Of a stretch of DNA of 64,000 nucleotides, positions 12,656 to 24,824 are shown piece after piece. The position numbers and the translations under genes are program-made. The stretch is from Burhinus oedicnemus (lineage: Eukaryota; Chordata; Aves; Charadriiformes; Burhinidae): NCBI GenBank assembly GCA_008921705.1, contig VFFE01007186.1:1895969-1959968 (forward strand), written 5' to 3'. Numbering within the stretch: the first letter of the stretch is position 1; each line of letters opens with the position of its first letter. The notes under the pieces were generated by a model. It had not been told where the DNA came from and searched no databases. It saw only the letters and a list, made by a program, of their open reading frames with translations.

Positions 12656-13719
12656 TGTGGTAGGTTGACCCTGGCTGGATGCCAGGTGCCCATCAAAGGC
12701 TCTCTATCACTCCCTTCCTCAGCTGGACAGTGGGAGAGAAAATATAATAAAAGGCTCATGGGTCGAGATAAGGATAGGGAGATCACTCAGCAATTACCAT
12801 CACAGGTAAAACAGACTCAGATTGGGGAAAATGAATTTATTTTGTTACCAATCAAATCTGAGTGGGGTAATGAGAAATAAAAACTAAATCTTAAAACACT
12901 TTCCCCCCACCCCTCCTTTGTTCCTGGGTTCAACTTCACTCCCAATTTTCTCTCATTCCTCCCACCAAGCGGTGCGGGGGGACAGGGAATGGGGGTTGTG
13001 GTCAGTTCATCACACGTCTCTGCTGCTCTTTCCTTCTCAGGGGGAGGACTCCTCACACTTTTCCCCTGCTCTAGTGTGGGGTCCCTCCCATGGGAGACAG
13101 TCCTCCACGAACTGCTCTAGTGTGAGTCCTCCCATGGGGTGCAGTCTTTCAGGAACAGACTGCTCCACCATGGGTCCACTGTAGGGTCACAAGTCCTAAC
13201 ACGAAACCTGCTCCAGCGTGGGCTCTCCACAGGGTCACAGCCTCCTTCAGGCACATCCACCTGCTCTGGTATGGGGTCATCCATGGGCTGCAGGTGGGTA
13301 TCTGCTCCACCATTAACCTCCATGGGCTACAGGGAGACAACCTGCCTCACCATGGTCTTCACCATGGTCTTCACCATGGTCTTCAACATGGGCTGCAGGA
13401 GAATCTCTGATCCGGGGCCTAGAGCACATCCACCCCTCCTTCTTCATGGCTTTGGTGTCTGCAGAGTTGTTGCCCTCACATATTCTCACTCCTCTCTTCT
13501 GGCTGCTGTCATGCAGAGTTTTTTTCCCCTTCTTGAATATGTTATCCCGGAGGCACTATCACCGCTGCTGATGGGCTCGGCTCTGGCCAGTGGTGGGTCC
13601 ATCTTGGAGCCAGCTGGCATTGGCTCTTTCAGACATAGGGGAAGCTTCTAGCAGCTTCTCACAGAAGCCATCCCTGTAGCCCTCCTGCTATCAAAACCTT
13701 GCCACACAAACCCAAAACA
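12656..13719 (-). mobile_element. Solo LTR of an avian endogenous retrovirus
   Basis: A 1,064-bp block starts TGTGGTAGG and ends CCAAAACA, so it has the canonical TG...CA ends. It is flanked on both sides by the perfect 5-bp duplication CCTTG (12651-12655 and 13720-13724). I recognise its ends as those of a long LTR common in bird genomes. The minus orientation is inferred from the minus-strand 5' end (TGTTTTGGGTTTGTGTGGC) and a minus-strand AATAAA at 12837-12842. A 5-bp duplication fits ERVL-type integration. No internal retroviral sequence adjoins it, so it is a solo LTR left by LTR-LTR recombination. Several frames within it (for example 13139-13651) are chance frames in GC-richer DNA. Confidence 0.88.
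13349..13384. repeat. 12-bp minisatellite, 3 copies, inside LTR
   Basis: ACCATGGTCTTC is repeated three times perfectly. It continues into an imperfect fourth unit (AACATGGGCTGC). It lies within the solo LTR and is probably a lineage- or copy-specific expansion. Confidence 0.9.
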
Positions 13720-13724
13720 CCTTG
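13720..13724. repeat. 3' target-site duplication CCTTG
   Basis: Five bases immediately right of the LTR's CA terminus, identical to 12651-12655. Confidence 0.9.
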
Positions 13725-14806
13725 ATAGTTCAAAAAGACAAAGGGGAGATGCAATTGTGTCACTGAGGACTGACAGGCAGAAGCGTTGAATCATAAGCTC
13801 AAGCGAGTTCCCCCAAATATCCAGTAAAATTTTATGAAAACCTCAAATTTGTGGTTCCTTGGTCTTGAGATTCCCCTTTGATAGATCTGTCTGAGAGTCA
13901 GACTTACAGCTGGCTGTAGTCCACCTGGGTGCTCAATTCAACCCAGCTGTGGTCAACAGGTTATCACACCATCAGACTGTGAAGCCAGATCCCTGAACAC
14001 CTTCACATCTCATTTTTACCAGGACTCCCAGCTCATGTAGGTTACCTGCTGCTGAGCCATCAGTTGAAACTGTTACGTCTGTGCAGCAATCCTCATCTCA
14101 GGGCTGTCTGGTGACATAAATCCTGAAAATGCACAGACATGCTCTAAGAAATTAATGGGTTTTGTGGGTTTTTCTGCTTTGAATTACCGTTTCACTGTCT
14201 GAGGATATCCTGGTCCACAGAAAGAATTGAAAAGAAAAAGTTTTGGCTAACTTTGAATAGAAATTCTGTAATAAAAGCATAGATAACACGACAAGAACAT
14301 AATTTGTGATTTTTTTTAAGAAATATAGTAATACAAAGCTTAATTAAAATATACATTTAACAACTGTACTGCCAAGCTCACACCTTTTTAACTTTAATTT
14401 TTTTTCTGTTTTCTTAAAATTCAGAAAGTTTTGCTAGCTGTCAGTGCCTGAATGTTCAGGGTGCCTTGCATATTCCAGCCTTTTCTCCTTCCTTCCCCTA
14501 CCACCTGTACACTGACACATACATCACTCGCTTAAGATTGCATTGACTTCCAGTTAATTACTTATTCAAAATTAGATGAATGTAAATGAAATGTAAAGTT
14601 GGAATTGAATGTTCATGAAATGTAAAGTTGGAATATTTATACTGTAAATGTTTTCAGAAGGGGACTGTCTTTTTCTATTTACAGTACAATAGCATGACAT
14701 TATCATCAGATATAAACAATACAATTATCAGGACTGTTATTAATTTTATTTTTTTATTATCATCAGAGCTCTAGGTAGGCAAATATTTGGTCATGCAGAA
14801 AATATA
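13725..14806. other. Unannotated spacer between LTR and CR1
   Basis: No gene is seen. The notable content is two direct repeats: a 20-bp sequence at 14586-14605 repeated at 14615-14634, and GGTCATGCAGAAAA at 14789-14802 repeated at 14807-14820. The second repeat lies on the 5' boundary of the following CR1. Confidence 0.6.
14586..14634. repeat. 20-bp direct repeat, 29-bp offset
   Basis: An identical 20-mer occurs at 14586-14605 and 14615-14634, separated by 9 bp. This is a local duplication. Confidence 0.9.
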
Positions 14807-16633
14807 GGTCATGCAGAAAAAACATCAGAAGGGCGAAAGAACAGCTAGAACTTAACCTGGCCACTGTCGTAAGAGATAACAAAAAAGGTTTCTACAAATA
14901 CATTAACAACAAAAAGAGAGCCAGAGAGAATCTCCACCCCTTATTGGATGCGGAGGGGAAGATTGTCAACAAGGATGAGGAGAAGGCTGAGGTACTTAAT
15001 GCCTTCTTTGCCTCAGTCTTTAATAGTAAGACCAGTCATCCTCAGGGTATTCAGCCCCCTGAGCTGGAAGACAGGGATGGAGTACAGAATCCAGGAGGAA
15101 GCAGTTAGTGACCTGCTACACCAACTGGACAGCCACAAGTCTATGGGCCCAGATGGGATCCACCCGAGAGTGCTGAGGGAGCTGGCAGAGGAGCTTGCCA
15201 AGCCACTCTCCATCATTTATCAGCAGTCCTGGTCAACAAGGGAGGTCCCAGATGACTGGAGGCTTACCAATGTGACACCCATCTACAAGAACGGCTGGAA
15301 GGAGGATCCAAGCAATTATAGGCCTGTCAGCCTGACCTCAGTGCCAGGAAAGATCATGGAATGGATCATTCTGAGTGCACTCATGCGGCATGTGAAGGAC
15401 AACCAGGGATCAGGCCCAGTTGGCACAGGTTCATGAAAGGCAGGTCCTGTTTGACCAACCTGATCTCCTTTTACGACCAGGTGACCTGCCTGGTGGATGA
15501 AGGAAAGGCTGTGGATGTTGTCTACTTGGACTTTAGTAAGGCCTTTGACACAGTCTCCCACAGCATTCTGCTAGAGAAGCTGTCAGCCCATGGCTTAGAC
15601 AGGTGTACTCTTTGTTGGATTAAAAACTGGCTGGATGGCTGAGCCCAGAGAGTTGTGGTGAATGGTGTTAAACCCAGTTGGCGGCAGGTCTCAAGCGGCA
15701 TTTCTCAGGGCTGAGTTTTGGGGCCAGCCTTGTTTAATATCTTTATTGATGATCTGGATGAGGGGATTGAGTGCACCCTCAGTAAATTTGCAGATGACAC
15801 CAAATTAAGCGGCAGTGTTGATCTGCTTGAGGATAGCAAGGCTCTGCAGAGAGATCTGCACAGACTGGATCGATGGGCTGAAGCTAACTGCATGAGGGTC
15901 CTGCACTTGGGTCACAACAACCCCAGGCAACGCTACAGGCTTGGGGAGGAGCGGCTGGAAAGCTGCCTGGCAGAAAAGGATCTGGGGGTCCTGGTGGACA
16001 GCCGGCTGAACGTGAGCCAGCAGTGTGCCCAGGTAGCCAAGAAGGCCAACGGCATCTTGGCCTGTATCAAGAATAGTGTGGCCAGCAGGAGTAAGGGAGT
16101 GATAGTGCCCCTGGACTCAGCACTGGTGAGGCCGCAGCTTGAGTCCTGTGTTCAGTTTTGGGCGTTACAGTATAGGAGGAACATTGAGGTGCTGGAGTGT
16201 GTTTAGAGAAGGGCAACAAAGCTGGTGAGGGGTCTGGAAAGCATGTCTTATGAGGAGCGGCTGAAGGAATTAGGATTGTTTAGTCTGGAGAAGAGAAGGC
16301 TGAGGGGAGACCTTATTGCTCTCTACAACTACCTGGAAGGAGGTTGTAGTGAGATGGGAGCTGGTCTCTTCTCCCATGTAGGACAAGAGGAAACTGGTTC
16401 AAGTTGCACCAGTTTAGGCTGGACATTAGGAAAAAATTTTGCACTGCAAGAGTGATCAAACATTGGAACAGGCTGCCCAGGGAGGTGGTTGAGTCACCAT
16501 CCCTGAATGTGTTGAAAAGTTGTGTAGATGTGGTGCTTAGAGACATGGTTTAGTGGCAGACCTGGTAGAGTAAGGTCAATGGTTGGACTCGATGATCTTA
16601 AAGGTCTCTTCCAACCTAAATGATTCTGTGATT
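14807..16633 (+). mobile_element. CR1 LINE, 1.8-kb 5'-truncated copy
   Basis: Plus-strand CR1 that begins in the endonuclease-polymerase linker and runs through the reverse transcriptase to the 3' UTR. It ends at CCTAAATGATTCTGTGATT, a one-and-a-half-unit decayed octamer tail. The 3' UTR block matches that of the minus-strand copy at 9815-10366, so the two form an inverted pair about 4.4 kb apart. ORF1 and the endonuclease domain are missing. No target-site duplication is expected for CR1. The GGTCATGCAGAAAA repeat at 14789/14807 lies on the 5' junction. Confidence 0.96.
14821..16553 (+). pseudogene. CR1 reverse transcriptase, disrupted
   Basis: Remnant of the CR1 ORF2 polymerase. In order it shows a linker ending in a LNAFFASVF-like segment, the [18 protein letters not shown] block (about 15140-15200), [13 protein letters not shown] (15314-15352), the first catalytic-aspartate motif YLDFSKAFDTV (15523-15555), the catalytic FADD box (15787-15798), and the C-terminal [15 protein letters not shown] block. 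Reading starts in frame 1, shifts to frame 2 near 15090, and returns to frame 1 near 15425. In-frame stops occur at 15640-15642 (TGA in place of a TGG-like codon), about 15712-15714, and 16204-16206 (TAG in place of CAG). A last frameshift lies near 16430. The frame would terminate at 16551-16553. The catalytic aspartates are preserved, but the frame is clearly dead. It is not a host gene. Confidence 0.93.
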
Positions 16634-19600
16634 TAAATTCTCAATCCTCCCTACCACCACCCCAAAATTATAAGGTTTCAATTATGACAGCTGATCAACT
16701 AGGAACTTGTAAACAGTCATTATCCCTTTATTTGCAAAAGAAATTTACCAATCACCTGATTTTAGAATTAATGTGTATAGTGAAAAAAGGACAGCTCTAA
16801 ATGTGGTTCAACTTCCTTTATCTCTCTCAACAAGAGAACTCAAACATATTATGAACGGAATGGCTTGACTCACTGCATTTGGTAATATTTTTCGTAATGA
16901 TACAAAATCAAAAAACCCAACCAAAACAACAAATCCAACAAACTATATTTCTTGTAAGAAAGAAAATATCTGCAGCAGTTTTCTTTTTCACAAAACCATA
17001 GTTAAGATTAAAGGAATATGACTTGAATCTGCCTCCCTCTGGAAAATATTTTACAACTATAAAACAACTTCTATAACAGAAACACCTAGCTATACCTAAT
17101 GCAGTGTTTCAAGCATCTGTTGAATTATGTCATCCAGTTTTTACCAAAAATATATAATCCTAAATTACCATTTAGAGCAGTAACCTCTGTCTCTTTTTCA
17201 TTAACACAGTCCAAGAGTTTTCTGTGTAATGTGTACAATATGATTGACATTAATACTTTTGCTTCTATTGTAAGATATTTGAATTTGTATTCTTTCTACA
17301 GCCCGGCAATATGCTTATATGTGTAATTCAGAAAGAGAAATCTCCATATTTAGATACTGGGGAAAGAAGTCATGCAAAAATTAGGACAAAAAAAAAAAAG
17401 ACTTACTTAAATATATGAAAAGACAGGCTTCAGTAGTGCATCAGTTATTCCTGACTGGTACATTCTTCTAGCTTCTAATGGTAATTTCAAAGATGTGAAA
17501 AATGGTTGAAATAGCAGAGATAACTTCACATTTGTATCTTCTATTCACTTGAGCATCCTTCTTCGTTCAGAATCTGGTAACTTTCAGAGAAAATTAGTTT
17601 ACAGGAAAAATATTGACCTGGATTTTGTTACTGTTCCATCACTGACATTGTTTGATGGTGTGTTGATCCATTAGCTGCCATTTTCAACACTGGTAGTAGT
17701 CTCTGTGCTACCAGTAGCATGCAGTAGTGTTAAGGAACATTAATGTTTCCTAAAAAAAAAGTAAATCATGGATGACAAGACAATGGACACAATAAAAATA
17801 ATTCAAAAGAGATAAATGAATAACATGATTGTCTGTGGCAACTGTTTATTGTAAGGACAAAAATTACAAAGATCACTTCCTCTTTGGAGAATACTGTATC
17901 TAAATTTAGATATTGTTCAATTAAACACCTACTAAAAATAGGCAAAATAATATTCTTTTTACTCATTATATATAGGTAGATAGACCTCATTTAAAAATGT
18001 GTCTTCTATCAAGATGTAAAATGGTCTAGCTACGTGAGTAGCCTTCTGTTAAACCAAGAGATTTTGCCACTTGAGATTACTGATGATTTGTCTTCATCTC
18101 CAGACCCCAGTCATCACGTTAAACAGCTATAAGATATAAACATAATTTTTTTTATAAAAACATTGCTGGTTACAGATTTGTTGCATTTTAATCAGAAAAA
18201 TAGCTTCTTTCAAAGCGTAAATTCCTCCAGAAGCAGTTAGCACAGCTAGTGTTATATGCGTTTTTCCTAACTAATATTTTACCTTATGCTAATATACTTT
18301 ATGCTGATTCTCATGGCAATGGAGAGGGAAATATTCGAATCACATCCAAGCAATGATTCATGCAATTTTAGAATAGAGAGAATGATTGTCTTTGCATGGA
18401 ATAATTTGCTCTGGGAATATGCTTATTTCTTTCTATTAACTAGAGAAAGAACAGACAAGATTCTTAATTTTTAAGTGGCTAAAGTTAGGTGAGATATATC
18501 TTGCCCTTATATTCATACCTTCCTGCAGGCTTCCTGTCTCAGAAAAGCCCATAATTTAGTAAAGTTCAATACTAGCCAGCCAGAATATACTATGGAATCT
18601 CAACAGCAGTTACTTCTGATGCAAGTTGAAATATTAAACAAGCAATGTAACAGGTCAGTAGGTTGGGTTTGTTTTTTTTTTCTTCAGATCTCCTAATCCA
18701 AAACATGGAGGGTATCATATATATAGAAAGCAAGGAGAAAATACTTCTGAAACATTTCACTACACCATTTTTATTTTCAGATATGAGGCAGTACCACAAA
18801 TGCGCATTAAAAACACCCAAGTATTTAATAAGAAAATGATTTAAAATAACATATAGGAATTTTCACTGATGAGAATAAAAAGGATCTTTTTTGAACTGCC
18901 ATTACCTGCCAACAGAGCAGTAAAATTTAAAAATTTAAAAAGTACCAACAGAACACAGAAACAGAGGTCTTCACCTAATATGATCTTTGCCCAATGTGGC
19001 TGGACTGTCTGAAGAACATGATGGGAAAGGACTAGTATTTTGGTTTCTCATAAATCTGCTTGCATTCCTGCCACCAATCCGGTGCCCAGTGCCATATATT
19101 TCCTTTTTTTTTTCAACGTCCATTTTTCAGTCGTTATTTCCTTAACCAATGTTTTGGTTTACGTCTTAATTTAATTCTCCAAGCATTCTCCTCCATCTTC
19201 CTATATTTGATCTCCGATGCCAGATCAGGCATTGTACTACATACCTTATTCCAACTCTGGCTCCTCTCTTCTCTATATTCAAACTAGCTTATACTTCTTG
19301 GACTCCGCAGATCACACAAGGTGCAAGTAATACAATTTCCTTCTCTTGTTTTCCATGTTTGTATGCCACGTATCTCGAAGCACCTGGGGATAGTCAGAGA
19401 AAATCCAGCTCACCTCATTGAAGTCTTTGGAGATTTTTGACACACAAGTCTAAGAAACCTCCAGCAAAAACCAGCAAACTAATTTTTCAGCACCTTCTCA
19501 TTAGTGCAATATTTTCTGGATTTTAATAAGGGCAGTAAAACATGTTTCCAATGTCAAAATAATACTTGGAAAATGTCAAATTCCTACTTTCAAGTATGGG

Positions 19601-19690
19601 GGTTCTAGAACTGCTCAATGGAAAGGTCAGTAATCTCTTTTTGGTATCGATTTTTCTAACAGACATAATAACAATTTTTTTTTCTAACCT
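16634..19690. other. Unannotated AT-rich stretch
   Basis: No gene or repeat family is recognised. A C/A-rich tract lies at about 16905-16945, the reverse-strand counterpart of the T/G tracts elsewhere. Frames of 60-76 codons appear by chance. Confidence 0.55.
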
Positions 19691-20258
19691 CAAGGAAGGT
19701 GATTCTGCTCCTCTACTCCACTTTCGTGAGATCCCACCTGGAGTGCTGTATCCAGCTCTGGAGCCCTCAGCACAGGAAAGACACAGACCTATTGGAGCAG
19801 GTCCAGAGGAAGGCCACAAAAATAATCAGAGAGGTGGAACACCTCTCCTTGTGGAGACAGGCTGAGAGAGTTGGGGCTGTTCAGCCTGGAGAAGAGAAGG
19901 CTCTGGGGACACCTTATTGCAGCTTTTCAGTACTTAAACTGGGCTTAAAAGAAAGATGGGGATAAACTTTTTAGTATGGCCTGTAGCAATAGGACAAGGG
20001 GTAATGGTTTAAACTAAAAGAGGGTAGATTCAGACTAGAGATAAAGAAGAAATGTTTTTCAATGAGGGTAGTGAAACACTGAAACAGGTTGCATGGAGAG
20101 GTGGTAGATGCCCCATCCCTGGAAACATTCAAGGTCAGGTTAGACAGGGCTCTGAGAGACCTGATCTAGTTAAAGATGTCCCTGCTCATTGCAGGGGGCT
20201 TGGACTAGATGATCTTTAAAGGTCCCTTCCAACCCAAACTATTCTATGATTCTATGAT
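19691..20258 (+). mobile_element. CR1 LINE 3' part, second 3'-UTR type
   Basis: About 570 bp of CR1 in plus orientation. It ends in a tail of two perfect ATTCTATG units plus AT (20241-20258). Its 3' UTR (TTGGACTAGATGATCTTTAAAGGTCCC region) is of a different type from the copies at 9.8 and 14.8 kb but matches those at 57.1 and 61.6 kb. The coding remnant starts at the LLLYSTFVRSHLECCIQLWSP segment (from about 19702) and is frameshifted after about 19860. A 5' truncation lies within the reverse-transcriptase C-terminal region. Confidence 0.95.
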
Positions 20259-20483
20259 CCTGCTTCTGAAAGCAGAGGAATTTGAGTTTTTTCTGCTTTG
20301 GTTTCTCTAATAGATCCTACAGTAGACACTCAACAAATATTGTTTAAACAAAAATTCTCAGACTGTAAAGAATACAAGGCCACATTTTAGGAATCAGCAC
20401 ATATTGCAAATTAACAAGAAAATTTCCCTCACTTACAGAGACAGAATTAACCACTGTGGTTTCCTACTGATACAGGTATGACC

Positions 20484-20498
20484 AAAAAAAAAAAAAAA
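20484..20498 (+). repeat. A15 homopolymer
   Basis: Fifteen consecutive A residues with no retroelement or processed pseudogene recognised upstream. Confidence 0.9.
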
Positions 20499-23400
20499 GG
20501 AAAACAAAATACCACAAATGTAAACCCCCACTTTTTTTAGTGTAAAACTTTCACATAATTCTTAGAGTAATTCTGTTCTTCGGTTAATTCATAGTATTTC
20601 AGGAAATGCTAATTAAACAATTTTAATCACAAAGTCATGCCACTTCAGATTTTTGAAACACTTACAAGAGATTGCCAATTTTTTTTTCATTGAACCAACC
20701 AGCATAATCAAAACTAACACATAAAATCACTCCATCTTAATTTCAAATATTTAATCAGAATAATGTGTGTCTTGGGGAAAACAGATGCACTCCTATCTGT
20801 AGAATGTGTCTCCAAATCCATGAAAAACCAATTAGACTGAATGCAGTACATGCCGCATACAAAGTAGCAAACTTTCTACAAATCCCATTGTTGCAACACT
20901 TTCAAATTTAGTATACGTTCATCCACGTTCAGTTCCTGTGTCTGCATCTGTTGTATGGTAGCAATATCCATTAATGAGACATTTGATACACTGATAGCAA
21001 AACTCTGCTTCTCCGTATTTCTGCCACAGTATTAATCCCCCCTAAAACAGGTATTTTCTTTTCCTTGTATAAAAACGATTATTGTTCCCATGTTTTATTA
21101 ATATCACTAGTACTGTCTCCTAGGTAAAAGATTAATTATTTGGCTGTGATTCATAGGACTGAAGCTGCAACTAAATTACCTAGGTGGCATATCAACCTCT
21201 TCTTTTGTTATGTCATGACGTACTACTATTTCAGAGTGGAAACAAAGAAGTATTAATTTTCCTGTAAATTGCCATGCTCGTATCTTGGGAATAGCATCAA
21301 TAACCCGATCAACGGAAGATTATTAACCTGCAACAAATGTATTCTGTCATCAACAAGCTTCATCTTTAATGCCTTCTTCACTTTGGCGCTCATTAATTAT
21401 TTTTAGGTCAGCTACACTTGTGCTAGCCTTCCACAACAGAAAGTATTATTTTCTGTTTCAAGTGGATAGGGAAAGTAATAGATCTGCAACTAATTAAAAC
21501 AAAATTTTGACTGCTGTTTCTAAGGAAGATTATGCACTTCTATAACACTATTTTTTCCAATTACATTGTATGTGGCAGGGTCCACTGAGATGCAGGTAAA
21601 GGGAGTTTGCATCTTTGTAATTAAGTAATTAACTTCTCATAACAAATTATTAGGGTAGGGAGAGTTGGTGTGTTTTTTGGTGGGTGGGTTGGGTTTTTGC
21701 CCACTACAGCAGTGGGAAACATTACATTTTGCACTGTGTATCAAGAAACTGTCCTGGTATATCTACCAAATATTTACAAAAGCAAAAATATTGAAACCAG
21801 ACATATATAAAACAACTAACAGAATCACTGTATTATCTGATTCACCTTATCTGTGGTCACTGTTGACCCATTGTATCAACTCAGTAAATCTGAGTATTGA
21901 GCTAAATTGACTTGAATACCATTTTAGAGGCAGAGTGTCATTACATAAAATCTTGTACACTTTTATATATGACAGCATGCTTTCCATCTAACTTTTCCTA
22001 CCTCTGTATAAATATCTCTCTAAATATATCGTCAATGTCAATAAGCTTGTTTTATAAACTGTTTTGTCTTATAATCATAGAAACCTTGTCATCGTCCTCT
22101 CTTTTGTATCAGAAACACCGCACTCCTGCATTTTTTGACATATTGCTACAGTTCCCTTACGGTAAATGCAGTTCTGCTGATTACAAGACTTCCAAAATTT
22201 CAAGTTATTCTTGCAAAACCAATGCTCCCTTACAGTTTTCTGTTTTGTTGTTTTTACTGGTAGAGTCTGATTATTAGAGAGGAGGGAAATTATTTACAAG
22301 GCAAATTGGTTTGGGTTTGTTTTAAATTTTAGATTTCAGTTTAAATATTAGAGTTGGTTTGTTGTTTTTTTTTTAATATGACCTCTTGTAAGAGTCATAA
22401 AGAATAGCTACATTCCTTTTTCTACATAGAATGTACCTTCACTGCATAAAATTTAAACACAACTTCTTCACAATATTGGTTTTATTAACAGCTTGGCCAC
22501 CAAAATAGAAGTTGGTGTAATCTCCTCTCATGGCCCATCACTCTTCATTCCACTTATCCACCTTTCTGATCTCATTGTTTTTGAAAGAAATACTTCAGTC
22601 CTTCTGAAACCCTTGAATTAGTAACATATACCAAGCACCACATGTCAGGAGAAATTATTCTGCTCTTTCAGAAATACTTCAAACATCAGAAAGAAAAAGA
22701 ATAAAAAGAAAAGGTGGGATAGCAGGATATTGGGTGATGTCTTAGATTTTTATCATCCTAATACTAAAGGGCAAAGGAATCATATATTACTTCAGTGTTT
22801 CAATGTTTGCACTTGTAGGTTTTGTCCTCATTATACTTCCAATTTCTACTAGCATGAGCAGCTCAATGATGGTTGAAAGACAACTTTTTTTTTCTTTATA
22901 ATATTTTTTCTTTGAAGACTTGAGTAATCAGAGAATGTTATGACTTTGATACAATCAGATAGAAATTAGTTAAATGTATTTGCAATTCTAAAACAGTAGA
23001 TTTTTTTTTTTTGCTAATGCTTAAAGAAAGAAAAAGAATCAACCAACACTTCACTGACTTTTTTTCCTTATCTGACTTCAAAAACTGACCTTTTAAAAAT
23101 GTGTGATAAGGATTAATTACCCCATAGCAAAAGCGTATGAGTTTGGGACACAGATTGAATGGCTGATATCTTGTATAGCATGCCCAGCAATTGAAGTGAT
23201 TGGAAGACCATGTGTTTTAGCTGTTGCAAATTAACTGTGCATACCAAAGCTAAGCGTAACACAGTTAAGCGACAATTGTACTTAACCAATTCCAACACTA
23301 ACTCAGCTGGATCATGGGACATCTTGTTATTACATAAATAACAGTATTCTTGATATAGGACAGCTATTTAAAGAATTAGCTATACCTTCAAAAGTGACAT

Positions 23401-24612
23401 TGTATACTCTTAATATTGTCCACATTTCTAATATTATAAAAATATTATCAGTGACATTCATCACAGAAAGGAATTAAAATATACAAAGACTAATTGGTTT
23501 AAATAGATTTATATGATGAAATAATTTTAATGACCCTTAAAATTCTAAAACTGGTTCTGGTTCTACAAGGTGCTTAGACACACCTAAATTTATGTGTGAA
23601 AATACTTTATCTGACACTAGTTCATAAAACTCTATTGTGTAGAGTGGAAAGCAAGAGAGAAAGTAGCCCAAGATAAACAATCATCTATTACATGTTTAGT
23701 TTGTAAGAAAGGCAGAAAGGCGTTACCTCTACACACAGAGCAAAGAAACATGTGAACAGCTAGCTCCTTAAATCCAAACAAATCCAACTCAGTGTTCAAA
23801 TTTGTAAGTACACTCAGAAACTTCACATATCCTATTTAGAGATAACATTTTGACTAAGCTATTTCTACATCTGATTTGCTAGGTGATTTCACTAGACAGC
23901 TACTTAATATTCTTGATTTGTCTTTAGAAATCACTGTTCACAATGAGGAAAACATTATGTTAGTAAGACAGACTGATCAGTCACTTTAAAATAATTAAAA
24001 CTAAAAAATAAAGTAGAAAGGCTCCAGGAGACAGTACAGTGTGTAAGTCCCTATCACGAGAGTAAGAGGGAAAGCCAAATAACAAAAAAAAGCCTCTCCG
24101 TGCACAAGAACAGATATTCAAAACAAACAGCTTCAGCATGCAAGAAAAAAAATAATATTGCAACCACATGTATTACTTCAAGTTCTTTTCCAGAATTATA
24201 CTACTCATCCAAATTTTTTCCATGCTTTTTGTATACTATAATTTTCATATGTATTCAGATGTGTGCTGTGGCAGTTACCAAGGCAAAGGTTAAGCTTTGC
24301 TTCAGGGAGCTTAAAACTTCTCCTTGACCACAACTCTGCTATCAGTTTGATTTCCTAGGTCTTCATGTGGGGATCTGTGGGTGGACAAGTTTAAGATGTA
24401 ATGCTTTTTTGTTCCTGTGGAAAACGCGAGACCAGTTTAGACAAATGTAAGGCAATTCTTTACCATTTAGAAAACTTTCCATTAGTTATTTCTGTCACTG
24501 TAAGCCCTCAGAAAGTGTGAACCTCTGTCACATACTGACAGACAGCAAATACTGAAAAAAAAAATAATTTTCACCACTGCCAGAAAATAAAATATCCAAT
24601 ATTTTACTATAG

Positions 24613-24824
24613 GTGTAGACTTATCACCACCTCTGATGCCTGAATCTGAGGATTCTGCTGCATTCCACTGTTGCATACAACCTTTCAGTTTAGAAGTACC
24701 GTACTCCTTGGTTGTATCAACAAGCAATGACTTATCTAACAACCAAAAAGAAATTGCACTTTTGACAAAACCCAAAATTGGTCTGGAAAGTAAAAGTACT
24801 TCTGTGGGCAGTGATGCCAAATGA
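24613..24824 (+). CDS. Weak candidate terminal exon, unknown product
   Basis: A 70-codon plus-strand open segment (residues from a VDLSPP start to a GSDAK end) is preceded by an acceptor-like CCAATATTTTACTATAG (AG at 24611-24612). It is closed by TGA at 24822-24824. An AATAAA polyadenylation-type hexamer lies 245 bases after the stop at 25069-25074. The residue mix (charged, Ser/Thr-rich, no homopolymer skew) differs from the T- or A-driven frames around it. I do not recognise the protein. Against it: the upstream pyrimidine tract is poor, an in-frame stop sits just before the acceptor at 24588-24590 (neutral if spliced), a longer chance frame covers it on the minus strand, and no partner exons were found. 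It is most likely a chance frame and is listed so it can be tested. Confidence 0.15.

Noticed and set aside
13139..13651. 170-codon plus-strand frame as a gene
   Set aside because: It lies wholly inside the solo LTR, runs antisense to the LTR's inferred direction, and includes the 12-bp minisatellite as MVFTMVF repeats.
20900..21045. Minus-strand open segments in two frames with Cys-rich or Gln-rich residues after an AG
   Set aside because: Two overlapping frames look equally protein-like, which argues for chance. The pyrimidine tract before the AG is poor and no donor site fits.
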